Assembly: GCF_019059575.1 (NCBI RefSeq)
Contig: NW_024881976.1
Span: forward strand, 394,001 to 458,000
Source of the DNA: Amphibalanus amphitrite
Taxonomy: Eukaryota > Arthropoda > Thecostraca > Balanomorpha > Balanidae
Direction: 5' to 3'
DNA: 64,000 nt
This document shows positions 1 through 11,845 of the stretch, one piece after another (positions within the stretch are counted from its first letter, which is position 1; every line of letters starts with the position of its first letter). Below the pieces are notes generated by a model, which was given only the letters and a program-made list of their open reading frames with translations, had not been told where the DNA came from and did no database searches. The translations under genes were made by a program, and so were the position numbers.

Positions 1-1
1 G

Positions 2-2656
2 AGTGATGACACTGTAGCTGGACGCAGAGCACGTGAAATTGTCGAAAGAGACTTCTATATGGACGATTTGGCCACCTCTGAACCAGACAAAGATACAGCA
101 CAAGAGACGGCGGCAGAGGTGACGGCACTGCTCTCCAGGGGAGGCTTCAGACTCTGCAAATGGAACAGCAACTCCAGGGAGGTGCTTGCGAGAATTCCGA
201 TGGAAGACAGAGCAGTTGGTGCCGTAGACCTAAGCGCGTCACTCCCGGCACAGAAGGTCCTGGGTGTGCAGTGGGATGCAGAGCTAGATGAGCTGAGTCC
301 CAGTGCTCCGTCAGTCACGAATGTCGGGCCGACAACACCAACTACAAGGCGCGAGATCCTACGGGTTATCGCTGGTATTTTTGACCCACTGGGGCTGGCG
401 AGCCCTTTCCTGGTCATGGGGAAGATGATACTGCAGACACTCTGGTCGACTGAACACACCTGGGACAGCCCTCTCTCTGACGAGGAGTGCAGCGAAGTGG
501 CAGCTTGGATCTCAGAGTTGCAGTCAATAGAGAAGATTCGAGTCCCAAGATGCTACGCGGATCAGCATCACACCAAGAAAACAGTCACGAAGACGTTACA
601 CGTCTTTTGTGACGCCTCTGAGCGAGCCTTTGGGGCAGTCGCTTACCTCAGGCACGAATATGCAGACGGTGCTATCCACTGCTCCTTGATTATGAGCCGA
701 TGTAGGGTGGCGCCGCTAAAAAGGTTGACGATCGTCCGTCTAGAGATGCAGGCGGCGGTGCTGGCTGTGCGCTTGGCGGCCCAAGTAGCTCAGGAGCTGA
801 ACTTGAATCAAAGTGACACGGTCTTTTGGAGCGACAGCAAAGTCGTCCTCAGCTACATCGAGAACAACAGCAGGCGCTTCCACACGTTCGTTGCTAATCG
901 TGTGGCCGAGATCCGTGACGTGTCTGAGCCCAGACAGTGGCGTCATGTGCCGACCGAGCTCAACCCAGCAGACGACTGCTCGCGGGGATCGAAAGCCTCC
1001 GACCTGAAGAGAGACAGCCGATGGATAAGGGGACCCGACTTCTTGTGGCAGTCAGAAGATGCCTGGCCACCAGACCAGCAGCTGTCACTGAAAGATGAGG
1101 ATCCAGAGCTTAAGACCGTGATGGTCACACAACACAGCACCCGGCTGGCCACCCTTACCCTGCCTGACCCACAACGGTTCTCTAAATGGGTCCGCTACCA
1201 AAGAACTGTCGCCTGGATTCTGCGATTCACGAGGAACATGTTGAGAGTGCTGAAGTCTCAGGTCGCACAGCCAAACGCCCTCGAGCGGGAGCCACTATCT
1301 GCCGAGGAGCTACATGAAGCAGAAAACATGGCGGTGCGATGTGCCCAACGGCAGGCATTCGCCCAAGAGATTGAGGCACTGAACGAAGGTAAGGAGCTCC
1401 CTTCGTCAAGCAGTCTTCTGCAGCTGACTCCAATGCTAGACTCAGAGGGGCTGTTACGAGTCGGCGGACGGCTATCTAATGCTCCTGTGCCAGAAGAGAC
1501 CCGCCACCCTGTGATCCTCCCGAGAAGTAGCTGCATCTCGAGGCTCATCATCGACGCAGTTCATCGACGACTGATGCACGCGGGAACCGAGCATGTCCTA
1601 AATGAGCTCCGTCAGGCCTACTGGGTGCCGCGCGCCCGGCAAGAAGTCAAGAAGGTAGTGGCTGACTGCCCTCTTTGCCGACGCCGCCGAGCGAAGCCGT
1701 GTCAGCCCCGCATGGCCGACTTGCCGACCGCACGTTTCGACACGAAGTACGCCTTCAGTTCAATTGGGCTCGACTTCTTCGGTCCTCTAAAGATCAAGGT
1801 GCATGGAGGACGAATCGAGAAGAAGTGGTGTATGCTGGTCACGTGCCTCTCCACGCGCGGGGTCCATCTGGAGCTGACATCCTCCCTGAGTACCGACAGC
1901 TTCCTGATGGCCTTCCGCAGGTATATCGCACGACGTGGACCCCCATCAGACGTCTTCTGTGACAACGGATCGTGTCTGCGGGCTGGAGAGAAAGAGCTAC
2001 GCCAGCTGCTGCGACAATGGAACCAGCACACTATCAGCGATGAGCTCACTCAACGCGATATCCGGTGGCATTTTAACCCACCGGCTGCCTGTGATATGGG
2101 CGGCGCCTGGGAACGGATGGTGGGGACTGTCAAACGCGCGCTGAGAGCTGTCCTCGGGCGGCTGCTTGTCTCCGCGGAAGTACTGCACACTGTTCTGACT
2201 GAAGTGGAAGCAGTCGTCAACAGCCGCCCACTCACGCACGTGTCGACAGACCCGAACAGTTTGGAGGCACTGACGCCAAATCATCTGCTGTTGGGGCGTC
2301 CGGTCAGGCGTCTGCCTCCAGGATTGTTCCGAGACGAAGAGAGCTGCTCTACACGAGTTTGGTGGCAGAGCCAGGCGCTAACAGACCAGTTCTGGCGGAG
2401 ATGGCTTCGAGAGTATCTACCAGGACTGGCATGCCGACCGAAGTGGAGATCGGAAAGTCGCAGCCTGGCAGTAGGGGATCTCGTCCTCATCGTAGAGAAC
2501 GGCAGCCCGCGCGGCCAGTGGCCCCTGGGACGCGTGACCGAGACAGTTCCTGGGCCTGATGGCCGCGTCCGGTCGGCGCGCGTACTGGTCCGTGGAGGAG
2601 AAGTGCACCGCCCCGCCCGGCGGCTCTGCCTGCTGGAGGAGGCGCTCGGGTCATGA
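2..2656 (+). CDS. pol: BEL/Pao LTR retrotransposon Pol polyprotein, 3' part (cut by window start)
   Basis: Pol of a BEL/Pao-type retrotransposon: it copies the element RNA and integrates the cDNA. The frame is open from base 2, and the ATG at 59 is not a start: it is the Met of the reverse transcriptase YMDD box (56-67), so most of the RT, protease and Gag lie outside. Numbering that Met as 1, the BEL-typical FDPLGLASP segment comes next. An RNase H-like domain follows (FCDAS with D185, SDSK with D259, then NPADDCSRG). The integrase zinc finger has H507, H512, C537 and C540. The integrase core has D572 (GLDFFGP), D635 (CDNGS) and E685 (AWERMV). A C-terminal domain resembles the DUF5641 seen in BEL/Pao, with GDLVLI and PRGQWPLGRV. 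No stop or frameshift interrupts the visible 885 codons, so the copy may be young. The stop at 2654 is followed within 35 bp by a purine tract and a candidate LTR. Confidence 0.93.
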   Translation, partial: SDDTVAGRRAREIVERDFYMDDLATSEPDKDTAQETAAEVTALLSRGGFRLCKWNSNSREVLARIPMEDRAVGAVDLSASLPAQKVLGVQWDAELDELSPSAPSVTNVGPTTPTTRREILRVIAGIFDPLGLASPFLVMGKMILQTLWSTEHTWDSPLSDEECSEVAAWISELQSIEKIRVPRCYADQHHTKKTVTKTLHVFCDASERAFGAVAYLRHEYADGAIHCSLIMSRCRVAPLKRLTIVRLEMQAAVLAVRLAAQVAQELNLNQSDTVFWSDSKVVLSYIENNSRRFHTFVANRVAEIRDVSEPRQWRHVPTELNPADDCSRGSKASDLKRDSRWIRGPDFLWQSEDAWPPDQQLSLKDEDPELKTVMVTQHSTRLATLTLPDPQRFSKWVRYQRTVAWILRFTRNMLRVLKSQVAQPNALEREPLSAEELHEAENMAVRCAQRQAFAQEIEALNEGKELPSSSSLLQLTPMLDSEGLLRVGGRLSNAPVPEETRHPVILPRSSCISRLIIDAVHRRLMHAGTEHVLNELRQAYWVPRARQEVKKVVADCPLCRRRRAKPCQPRMADLPTARFDTKYAFSSIGLDFFGPLKIKVHGGRIEKKWCMLVTCLSTRGVHLELTSSLSTDSFLMAFRRYIARRGPPSDVFCDNGSCLRAGEKELRQLLRQWNQHTISDELTQRDIRWHFNPPAACDMGGAWERMVGTVKRALRAVLGRLLVSAEVLHTVLTEVEAVVNSRPLTHVSTDPNSLEALTPNHLLLGRPVRRLPPGLFRDEESCSTRVWWQSQALTDQFWRRWLREYLPGLACRPKWRSESRSLAVGDLVLIVENGSPRGQWPLGRVTETVPGPDGRVRSARVLVRGGEVHRPARRLCLLEEALGS

Positions 2657-2686
2657 GCTCGTGTGCGCCTGGTCCGCTCCGTTGGC

Positions 2687-2696
2687 GGGGGGAGGG
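2687..2696 (+). other. Candidate polypurine tract
   Basis: A ten-base run of G with one A ends exactly where the candidate LTR begins with TGTTA. Plus-strand DNA synthesis of LTR retrotransposons is primed from such a tract. Confidence 0.55.
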
Positions 2697-2950
2697 TGTT
2701 ATTTCTGAAAGTGCCAATTAATTATCCTTATGAGGAGGATCCGTGCAGATTTCACATGACACCCAACAATGATGGAAAATTATGAAAAATGTAGAACAGT
2801 CTGGGTGAATGATGGATGATGTGAAAAGAGGCGAATTTGTATCGACACTTGGCTAATAGTTTAACGAATTTCGAATACAGTCATTTAAAGTAACTGGTCC
2901 CTTTTACGATACCCGGCAAGAACAATCGTTAAAATGTTATTGACGTAACA
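2697..2950 (+). repeat. Candidate 3' LTR of the BEL/Pao element
   Basis: This 254-bp segment starts with TGTTA right after the purine tract and ends with TAACA, giving the short inverted termini (TG...CA) usual for LTRs. It follows the pol stop closely, as expected for BEL/Pao, which normally have no env. The 5' LTR is outside the window, so LTR identity and target duplication cannot be checked, and the right border is inferred only from the inverted termini. Confidence 0.5.
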
Positions 2951-3825
2951 CCCCCCCCCCCCACCGCCAGCAAACGGCGGGAGTCTGAATACCCCAAGCA
3001 ACTGCCGGGTTGCGTATTCACCAAGTGTATTACACGAATCGGCCGACTTATAGCGTGGCCTCTTAGGTGACGTCATGGCAGGGGCGGATCCGGGGCAGGG
3101 AATTTGGGGGCTATGGTTTGTTTTTCTTCGGAAGAGCTCTGGCTCCTAGTTCGCCATCTTAGCTCTCACGTGTGTTTTGGCAGCTTCAGCGTCTGGCCAA
3201 GAATTTCTTACCGAAAAAATATTTCATATCAAATTATGCTTGGTAAATGCCTAGACATTGTGTCCTCAAACATGAACATGCTATGATGACGTCACTGGCG
3301 GCAGCTGGCACCCTCCTTACGACGGCTTAAATGTCAAGGAGTTTTAGGACAATTTCGTTTTCACTGGTACTGTAGTAAGAATCGAGTAAACAGTTCTGTC
3401 CAAGGAAAATTTGACATTCCATTTCAAATAAAATTTGACAGTATGACATCACCACTGTTATAATATCTAGCTCAAAAACTCACGTATGGAAATTATCGGG
3501 AAAATCACATGTTAAAATTAGTCGACGTTCGGTTTTCCCAGGTTTAGTTTTTGCCCTTTCGCTGACTGAAACACGTGCCTATTCGGAAAGCATGCTTGGA
3601 GCTAGAGTTCTTTTGACAAAAAACGAACTATAGACATCACTGTGACGTCACAGGAAATATGACACCAGTTGGTCGGCCGATTCGTGTAATACTCTTGGCT
3701 AATGCGCTGCCGGCGAAAGGCAGTGGTCAGGACGGCGTGTGGCAGTGTCGGGTGTCGGGACGGCGACTGCGTGTGACTGCGCGGCTGCTGGGACTGCGTG
3801 TGACGCGGCGGTTTCTGTCCGGCAG
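2951..3825. other. Non-coding stretch with a solo hAT-like end
   Basis: It begins with a poly-C run. At 3079 there is CAGGGGCGGATCC, the same sequence as the end of the hAT-like element at 5051, but no matching second end was found nearby. The rest is AT-rich without convincing ORFs; 3700-3820 is GC-rich and would be intron if the exon at 3826 is real. Confidence 0.4.
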
Positions 3826-3903
3826 ACTATCGCACCCGTGGTGCCCGACCCGGGCCAGTCGCAGCCGGAGGACGACGACCTGTACACCACCCGGTCCGGC
3901 TGA
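3826..3903 (+). CDS. Possible last exon of an unrecognised host gene
   Basis: An acceptor-like TTTCTGTCCGGCAG ends at 3825. It is followed by 25 open codons with GC-rich codon use and a TGA at 3901. The peptide is acidic and ends PEDDDLYTTRSG; I do not recognise it. A CAGC-rich short trailer and an AATAAA at 3962 follow, so stop, trailer and polyadenylation signal are spaced as in a compact last exon. It would be transcribed toward the LanC-like gene, whose last exon lies 390 bp away on the other strand. Upstream exons would lie beyond the retrotransposon, outside the window. With no homology seen, this remains a suggestion. Confidence 0.3.
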   Translation, partial: TIAPVVPDPGQSQPEDDDLYTTRSG

Positions 3904-3961
3904 CTGACCAGCCAGCCAGCCAGCCAGCTCGTAGTGTGTGCCCACAGTGTCAATCGCTGCT

Positions 3962-3967
3962 AATAAA
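3962..3967 (+). terminator. AATAAA polyadenylation signal candidate
   Basis: A canonical hexamer lies 59 bp after the TGA of the possible exon at 3826-3903. It supports that exon only weakly, because AATAAA occurs by chance. Confidence 0.3.
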
Positions 3968-4294
3968 ATACAGATGTATTGTAGTCGAAAACTCAGCACT
4001 GATACAGGGCGAAAGGCGACGTCAACTAGCGCGCATGCCAACCTGTTCACATATGTAACGATGACGCTTCGAAAGATGTTATTAACACGACAAAGACCGG
4101 CGGCGCCCACTATGCCGTTTGGTCCGGTCCGGTCCGTCCGGCTGTGTCGGCACTGGCTGCACCGGTGATGGCAGCGGCCACCGGACTAGGCCGGCGGTCG
4201 CGCATCCCGCACGTGCGCACACGGCCGCTCCGCGCCCTGGAATGCCTGCACAGTGTGCTCTGGCCGTCTCTGGCCCCACCACAGCCTACGCAGC
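3968..4294. other. Gap between two convergent 3' ends
   Basis: This would hold the 3' UTR of the LanC-like gene on the minus strand. It is GC-rich from 4095 on. I saw no clear minus-strand polyadenylation hexamer. Confidence 0.35.
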
Positions 4295-5050
<756 letters not shown>

Positions 5051-6790
5051 CAGGGGCGGATCCAGGAAAACTCCAAGGGGAGGGTCATGAATCGAAGTGG
5101 TGCCCCTACCTATACCCAAAATTAAAAACTCAACGGATTTCGTCCACTTCATTTTGGTGGTGCCCCATTTTCAGTTTTTTTCTTTTTATTTTTTATTTTT
5201 AGTCAGTATCTTAACTCTTAGCCACAACCACATTTACCAATTGTAAGCAAGTATATGAATGTGCTATGTGTATATATGTTGTGGACGCTGAGTAGTGAGT
5301 ACTTACCAGGAACGTTATCAGGTAAGCAAATCGTTGTCAGTCCGACGAACTTGACCCTGGCGTCTAAAGGGTCTGTCCTTGACACTTCAGGCTTGTCAGG
5401 GGCACTAAAGTCCTTCCAGGGACACCACAAACCTGTCAGGGGCACCTACGGCCTTGTAGGGGCGCCACAGGCCCGCCAGGGGCACCACAGGCCTGCCAGG
5501 AAGCAGGGGCACCACAGGTCTAGCAAGTATACACGACAGGCCTGTCAGGGGCACAACGGGCCTGTTGGGCCCATGAGCACCCCTAGGGGCAGGGGCACCA
5601 CAGTCCTTCCAGGGGCACCGCAGGCCTGTGAGGGGCACCAGCGGCCTAGCAGGGGCACCAGTCAACACAGGCGTGCCAGGGGCACCACAGACCTGCCAGG
5701 GGCACCAGAGGCCTGCCAGGAGCACCACCGACCTCGCAGGGGTAACTTGGGCCTGTCAGGGCCCAGGGGCACCACGGGCCTGTCGAGAGGCACTTCAGGC
5801 TTTTCAGGGGCACCATAGTCCTCTCCGGGCGCAGGGGTAGCAGGGGCACCAGAGGCCTGCCAGGGGCACTACAGGCCTAGCAAGGGCACCACTGGTCTAT
5901 CAGGGGCACCACGAGTCTGTCATAGCCAGGCATCTCAGGCTTGTCAAGGCCCAGGGGCACCACAGGTCTGTGAGGGCACCAGCGACCTAGCAGGGGCACC
6001 AGTCAACACAGGTCTGCCAGGGGCGCCACAGACCTGCCAGGGGCACCAGAGGTCTGCCAGGGGCACCACCGGCCTCGCAGGGGCACCTTGGGCCTGTCAG
6101 GGGCACCACGGGCCTGCCGAGGGGCACTTCAGACTTTTCAGGGGCACCAGTCCTCTCCGGGCGCAGGGGTACCAGCGGCCTAGCAAGGGCACCAGAGGTC
6201 TGCCAGGGGCACCACAGGTCTAACAAGGGCACCACGGGCCTGTCAGGGGCATCTCAGGGCTCAGGCTTGTCAGGGCCCAGGGACACCACAGTCCTTCCAA
6301 GGGCACCGCAAGCCTGTCAGGGGCACCAGAGGCCTGCCAGGGGCACCACAGGCCTAGCAAGGGCACCACTGGCCTGTCAGGGGCACCTCAGGCTTGTCAG
6401 GGCCCAGGGGCACCACAGTCCTTCCAGGGGCATTACAAGCCTGTCAGGGGCACCAGAGGCCTAGCAAGGGCACCACAGGCCTGCCATGGACACCACAGGC
6501 CTGCCAGGGGCACCACCGGCCTTGCAGGGGCGCCTCAGGCCTGTCAGGGGCACCACGTGCCTGCCGGGGACACTTCAGGCTTGTCAGGGGCGTTACAGTC
6601 CTGTCAGGGCCCAGGGGCACCAGGCCCGTGGTGTCCCTGCTAGGCCTGTGGTGCCCCTGGCGGTCCTGTGGTGCCCCTGTCAGGACTGTGATACCCCTGA
6701 TAGGCCGGGGTGCCCCTGGCAGGTCTTTGGGCCCCCGGGCCTCAAGGGGGGGCCATGACCCATGTGACCCCCCCCTTGGATCCGCCCCTG
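5051..6790. mobile_element. hAT-like non-autonomous DNA transposon
   Basis: The element begins CAGGGGCGGATCCAGG and ends CCTTGGATCCGCCCCTG, a good inverted repeat. It is flanked on both sides by the same 8 bp, GATATGGG (5043-5050 and 6791-6798). An 8-bp duplication and a CAGGG-type terminus are hallmarks of the hAT superfamily. No transposase is present; most of the interior is a minisatellite. CGGATCC ends of the same kind occur at 3079, 8818, 21017, 22428 and 24035, so the family is abundant here. Confidence 0.75.
5390..6700. repeat. Minisatellite of GGGGCACCACAGGCCTG units
   Basis: Dozens of imperfect units of roughly 20-24 bp, built on GGGGCACCACAGGCCTGYCA, run through the hAT-like element. 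Higher-order duplication is visible: blocks around 5580-5830, 5950-6180 and 6290-6600 repeat the same order of variants. The long ORFs read through it are products of the repeat, not genes. Confidence 0.9.
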
Positions 6791-8817
6791 GATATGGGTC
6801 ATGCAAATTTTTAGGTTTTCCGGAACATTGAAATAAAAAGTATTTTTTATCTCTGCAACGGTTCACCGGATCAAAAAAGTTATATATGAAATAAGAAGCG
6901 CAAAGGCTGGTGCGTCTAGCAAAAGTGTGAACGAAACCCCAGGGTCATTTTTTGACCCTTTGACCTCGTGACCTTTTCTTGACCCCGTGACCTTTCAAAT
7001 TTGTCCTATTTTAAAAATTCTGATTTTTTCTATCAGAGATGTCTTATCCATGCTCTTAATAGTGGTATGTGATTTGGTTGGTATATCGGACCCGTTGACC
7101 TCAAACTGAGGTCAACAATGTGGTCATGACCTGACATGAAAATGACATCTGCCGAGAACGTCGAGAATCATAGGCAATATGGGTGTCATATGAAAGCTTA
7201 CTTCACGGAGAATACATCGGTGGTGTTTTTGAGTAGGTATGGGCCGGGTCAAGGTCACATTAGGTCAGTGACCTAACACAGCATTGTGTTCTTTGAAGGT
7301 GGCGTATTTTATTTGTTTGGTAAGCCCAGTGATCAGCACACAATAAAAAGGAAACAAAACGTCATAAAACACCGTCTGTCTTTATTCAAAAAGCACAGAT
7401 AAAATGCATTCACCCATATACACACACTCGCACAAACACACACACATACATACACCTTGTTCGAGGAAGATCTTTCAAACAAACCTCAGTAACACACGCG
7501 GTGTGAAGAACGAGTCTCAGAAGACTCGGAGAGCTTGAAGGCTGCTATGGTGTGGGAGTCGAGCGGTACAAAGCGGTGAAACGTCCTGGTACCTACTACC
7601 TACCCTTCACCGTGCGGGCACTTGTGAACCGTTCTCTTTCATTTTCGTCTTCGTTCCTGCTATTTGCGCTGCCGAAACGAAGAAGAAATGCATTTTATCG
7701 GTAAGGTGGTCCTCACAGTATTACCAATACCATCGCATGCGCTTTTGCCATGCGAGGTGGCAAAAAATCCACTCCCATTGAACACCGAAATCCTCGGCAT
7801 GATGACATATATTTGCAAAATTGTATTGTTCTTGTACTGGGACGCTGCTCCGTCAGAGAAGTAGTGTATTTTTTAGTCTTGGGCATTCATTTCAAATGTG
7901 GGGAATAACCACTGCCTGAAATGCCGCTTCAGCTCCCGCGTCAGCTCCCGCAACGCAAATAGCAGAAACGAAGACAAAAATGAAAGAACGCTTCACAAGT
8001 GTCCGCATGGTGAAGGGTACCAGGACGTTTCACCGCTTTGTACTGCTCGACTCCAATACCATAGCAGCCTTCAAGCTGTCCGAGTCTTCTGAGACTCGTT
8101 CTTCACAGCGCGTGTGTCACTGGGGTTTGTTTGAAAGAACTTCCTCGAACAAGGTGTATGAATGTGTGTGTTTTTGCGAGTGTGTTTATATGGGTATGTG
8201 TGCATTTTATCTCTGCTTTTTGAATAAAAAAAGACGTTTTATGACGTTTTGTTTCCTTTTTATTGCATGCTGATCACTGGACTTACCAAACAAATAAAAT
8301 ACGCCACCTTCAAAGAACACAATGCTGTGTTAGGTCACTGACCTAATGTGACCTTGACCCGACCCATACCTACTCAAAAACACCACCAATGTATTCTCCG
8401 TGAAGTAAGCTTTCATATGACACCCATATTGCCTATGATTCATGACGTTCTCGGCAGATGTCATTTTCATGTCAGGTCATGACCACATTGTTGACCTCAG
8501 TTTGAGGTCAACAGGTCCGATATACCAACCAAATCACATACCACTATTAAGAGCATGGATAAGACATCTCTGAAAGAAAAAATCAGAATTTTGAAAATAG
8601 GACAAATTTGAAAGGTCACAGGGTCAAGAAAAGGTCACAAGGTCACAAGGTCAAAAAATGACCCTGAGGTTTCGTTCACATTTTTGCTAGACGCAACAGC
8701 CTGTGCGCTTATTATTTCATACATAACTTTTTTTGATACGGAGAACCGTTGCAGAGATAAAAAAAATACTTTATATTTCAATATTCCGGGAAACCTTAAA
8801 ATTTCATGATCCATATC
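6791..8817. repeat. Large foldback: arms of ~880 bp around a 275-bp spacer
   Basis: Bases 6791-7673 and 7949-8817 are inverted copies with scattered mismatches. The left arm reads toward TGCTATTTGCGCTGC and the right arm starts with GCAAATAGCAG. Both arms contain AGGTCA/TGACCT clusters, an AATAAAAAGGAAACAAAACG block and a CA/TG-rich stretch. The spacer 7674-7948 has no convincing gene. The outer ends both read GATATGG on the inward strand, and each directly abuts a hAT-like CAGGG end (6790 and 8818). Divergence between the arms argues against an assembly snap-back. Confidence 0.85.
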
Positions 8818-8825
8818 CAGGGATG

Positions 8826-8857
<32 letters not shown>

Positions 8858-8945
8858 CCGGAGCCGGCACATTTTGCCCGGAGCCGGAGCCGGAGCCGTG
8901 AAACAATATAGCCCGGAGCCGGAGCCGGAGCCGGAGCCGTCAAAA
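8818..8945. repeat. (GGAGCC)n array starting with a hAT-like end
   Basis: CAGGGATGCGGAGCC is followed by GGAGCC hexamers to about 8940, with two short interruptions. The CAGGG start resembles the hAT-like terminus at 6790, but no second end is seen. Confidence 0.7.
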
Positions 8946-9032
8946 AAGGGGGCGACTCCGGCTCCTTTTCTTAAGAGGAAACAATTATTTACCTAGTTCG
9001 GTTTGACAGGGGGGCAAACCGAACAGGGGGTT

Positions 9033-9084
9033 TCCATGACAGATGGAATTGCCCCCGACAGGGGGCAATTCCATCTGTCATGGA
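9033..9084. repeat. Perfect 24-bp hairpin, 4-base loop
   Basis: TCCATGACAGATGG...GCCCCC is followed by GACA and the exact reverse complement. The flanks repeat GGGGGCAA/TTGCCCCC, suggesting the end of a decayed TIR element. Confidence 0.8.
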
Positions 9085-9215
9085 ATTGCCCCCCTACTAA
9101 CTGGTCCCTAACCGTGTAACAAATTTGAGCGCCATCGGTCCAGCCGTTCTCGAGATCTGGAAACGACCCCTGCACGTGCGCACGTGCAGCAGTACCCCCA
9201 CTCTGGCACATGGAT
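9085..9215. repeat. Dispersed CAATCGGCCCAG/CACGTGCGCACGTG repeat
   Basis: One copy of the block also found at 4779, 28060 and in tandem at 28786-29290 (ACTAACTGGTCCCTAACCGT, then CCAGCCGTTCTCGAGATCTG). Confidence 0.75.
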
Positions 9216-9696
9216 ATGCAGTAGGGTTGTAAAAAAAAAAAAGAATTTTGGAAAAGTATATGGGCTCATGGCTCATGTGGTGCGGTATTCTTTTCTGAGT
9301 CCAATGATGCCCCTTTTTCCGAAAAGTATTACTGCTAGGCGCTGCTCAAACGGCTTAAAGAGGACCATGTTACGCCCGCCAACCGGCCAGTGTCAATAAG
9401 GGCGAGAACTCGACGCCGCGCGCCTGCGGCAGCGCCTTATCGGCACCGCGCGCCACATCTGCCGGGCGGCCGGCTGGGCGGTGGGAAGTTATAAGCGCGT
9501 GGCCTTATTGCACACGATCGGGGTGAGCTATCCCATGTTTTCGGGGCGGAAAGTTTCAGTGCAGCATCGGTGCGTCTGCCACGGTGGTCTGTGTCGATGG
9601 TACAGAAAATAAGTCAAACAGAGCTAGAAAAGAGTGCGTGATTCTGGGTAGTTGCCTCGAAGCAATCCGTTACAGCTGCCTTCTTAACGTACCGTA
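9216..9696. other. No gene recognised; GC-rich island
   Basis: Starts with an oligo-A run at 9231. 9400-9560 is unusually GC- and CpG-rich with a TATAAGCG motif at 9489; it could be a promoter relic, but nothing downstream supports that. Confidence 0.3.
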
Positions 9697-11064
9697 TCAC
9701 TTGTTAATTCTTCAAAAAGCAACCCAACCTCTGAGCAATAACACACCTCTTTGCATTGCTGTTGACAATTTACGTTAGTTTTGGACGGTGGCTCGCACCC
9801 CCAATATGCTGCCGCGCAACTTTATTCCAACGGCGAAACGGCAACTTCGCGAGAATCGAAAATTCACGATATACGTCAAGGCCATCGATAGAAGGTACAG
9901 TCACTCCCCCGCCGACCAATCAGAGACAGATCCTGAGTGACGTCACCCCTGATGCTCGCAAGGGGTACTCCATTCCTTTACAACGTAAAAATGACTAACT
10001 TCATTTGAAGATTGTTGGTGACACTCTACACATATCGCTCAACCGTTGATGTCATTGGAAAGTCCAACTAATTTTCTAGCGATAAAAAAGAGCAGGAATA
10101 TGCTAAGAAACGGCCGGTTTTAAAGATATAGACGATTTAAAAATCATCTGCAGTTGCAGGAAAGCAACGGAAAAACGCATCGAGCTTATATTTTTACTAT
10201 GAATAAATCATTTTTCCGTAAGTTTTTAGATATGGTATTGATTTAATAAACAACTTTATTACAATATTTTTATTACTTGTAACTTAATTTCAAAATAATA
10301 TTTTCAAAAATGGCAACTGTTGGCAAGTAGCTTTTAAGCGATTGTGGCGCACCGCGCCATTATTGTCCTTATGATGTCATCAAAAGTGGAGTGACATGGG
10401 CCTGATATACGTACAGCAGGGGCTGGCAATGCAGTATGCACAAGGACAGAATATGGAGGAGACCCGACAGTCATCGGCCCAAGTTTGGGGGTGGCTTTGA
10501 CGAGCATAAGCGTCACCAATGTCATTATTCAGATACGTTGATGTCAGATGCTGGGGCAACAGAATCGACGCCAGGTTTAACTTAGATTAGCAGGTCGAAA
10601 GAAAACATAACATGTCTGGGAATGACAGGGTGGCCACCCTGACAGTGTGACGAAGTGAGACATGAGTAGAGACATTAGCCGGAGTACCTACTCATATATA
10701 TCAAGCGCCGTTTTATCCAATCCTTCGAGCATAAGGACGCCGGCAGTCCGGCCAGGGCGGCCGTGCAAACCGATACCGATCAAGACCCGAATCCAGACCC
10801 GGCATAGAACACAGCTCTGCCCTGACGTGACACATTACCCCGGTGTGTCACTCATGACGGATAGACCAATGCAGGAGCCTTGCCAGCTCCTGTTGTACCT
10901 ACTTCTCGATTTTCGCTAAGTTGCCTTTTCGTCGTTTGAATAGAGTTACGCGGCAGCATATTGGGGCTGCGAGCCACCGTCCAAAAGCAACTTAAATTGT
11001 CAACAGCAATGCAAAGAAATCTGTTATTGCTCAGAGCTTGCTTTTTGAAGAATTAACAAGTGAT
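9697..11064. mobile_element. Non-autonomous element with ~165-bp imperfect TIRs
   Basis: 9697-9862 and 10905-11064 are inverted copies of about 85 percent identity by eye (for example CTTGTTAATTCTTCAAAAAG against its complement at 11041-11060, and GGACGGTGGCTCGCA). The interior has no transposase. It includes a short palindrome, CAGGGTGGCCACCCTG, at 10627-10642. The target duplication could not be defined. Confidence 0.65.
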
Positions 11065-11845
11065 GCAAGTGATGTTGTACGGACCCCCTCCTCTTTACGC
11101 TAGTCGCTGGCAAAACACCAATATGAGCGAGGGTTAAAATACAGCTGCTGTCATAAAAATTCGGCTGGAATCAAAGGTCAGGTTTCCAAAATTTCAGCTC
11201 TCACAGCTATCAGCAACTAGACACATGTAGAGGGGGGCATCCGCCTCCCCCTCTTCTCCTCTCGGCCACTGCCAGCGAGGTTTTAAACGTATCATACACA
11301 TTGCAAAGCATCATATCAGATGACGCACCCGAGCAGCCATATGCAGTGAACAAAAGCTTATTACCCACGCTAGTCCATCGGCACCATAGCACATGGTCGA
11401 GACTGTCGTCAGCCACGGACGCTCCCATGATCACGATTTCGGTTTTAAGCGCAGTCACGTGACCAAGTCGGGTCACGTGACTTTCACTGCGCCGATACAC
11501 AACATGGTGCGCTTAAAAATTACTGAATCTACAAAGGCTTTTAAGGTGCTTAGAACCGTTTTTGTCATTCACCGCTTTGACACAACCTCTATACCTAAAT
11601 ATTCTAAAGCTCATGTCTAACAAGAAACAACTCAAAAGATCAAATATTTTTGTCTGGAAACGATTTGGCATTCAGCCATTATACGTGACGTGAGCGCACT
11701 CTAAATTCAACGATTGCGCCGGCAGACGACACCTTTTGACCGCTCTAGGCGCACTTTTCAAGGGCGCGCTCTGTCTGGACTAAAGTTTTGGTTTTCAGCC
11801 TGCTCGCCAGATGTCAGCTTTGTCAACAGCCTCAGATTGGTGCAG
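11065..11845. other. No gene recognised
   Basis: Mixed-composition DNA. Two GTCACGTGAC-type E-boxes sit at about 11455-11482. No ORF resembles a known protein. Confidence 0.3.

Noticed and set aside
5255-6866. Several ORFs of 70-190 codons on both strands
   Set aside because: All are read through the GGGGCACC minisatellite and change with repeat unit; no start context or domain.
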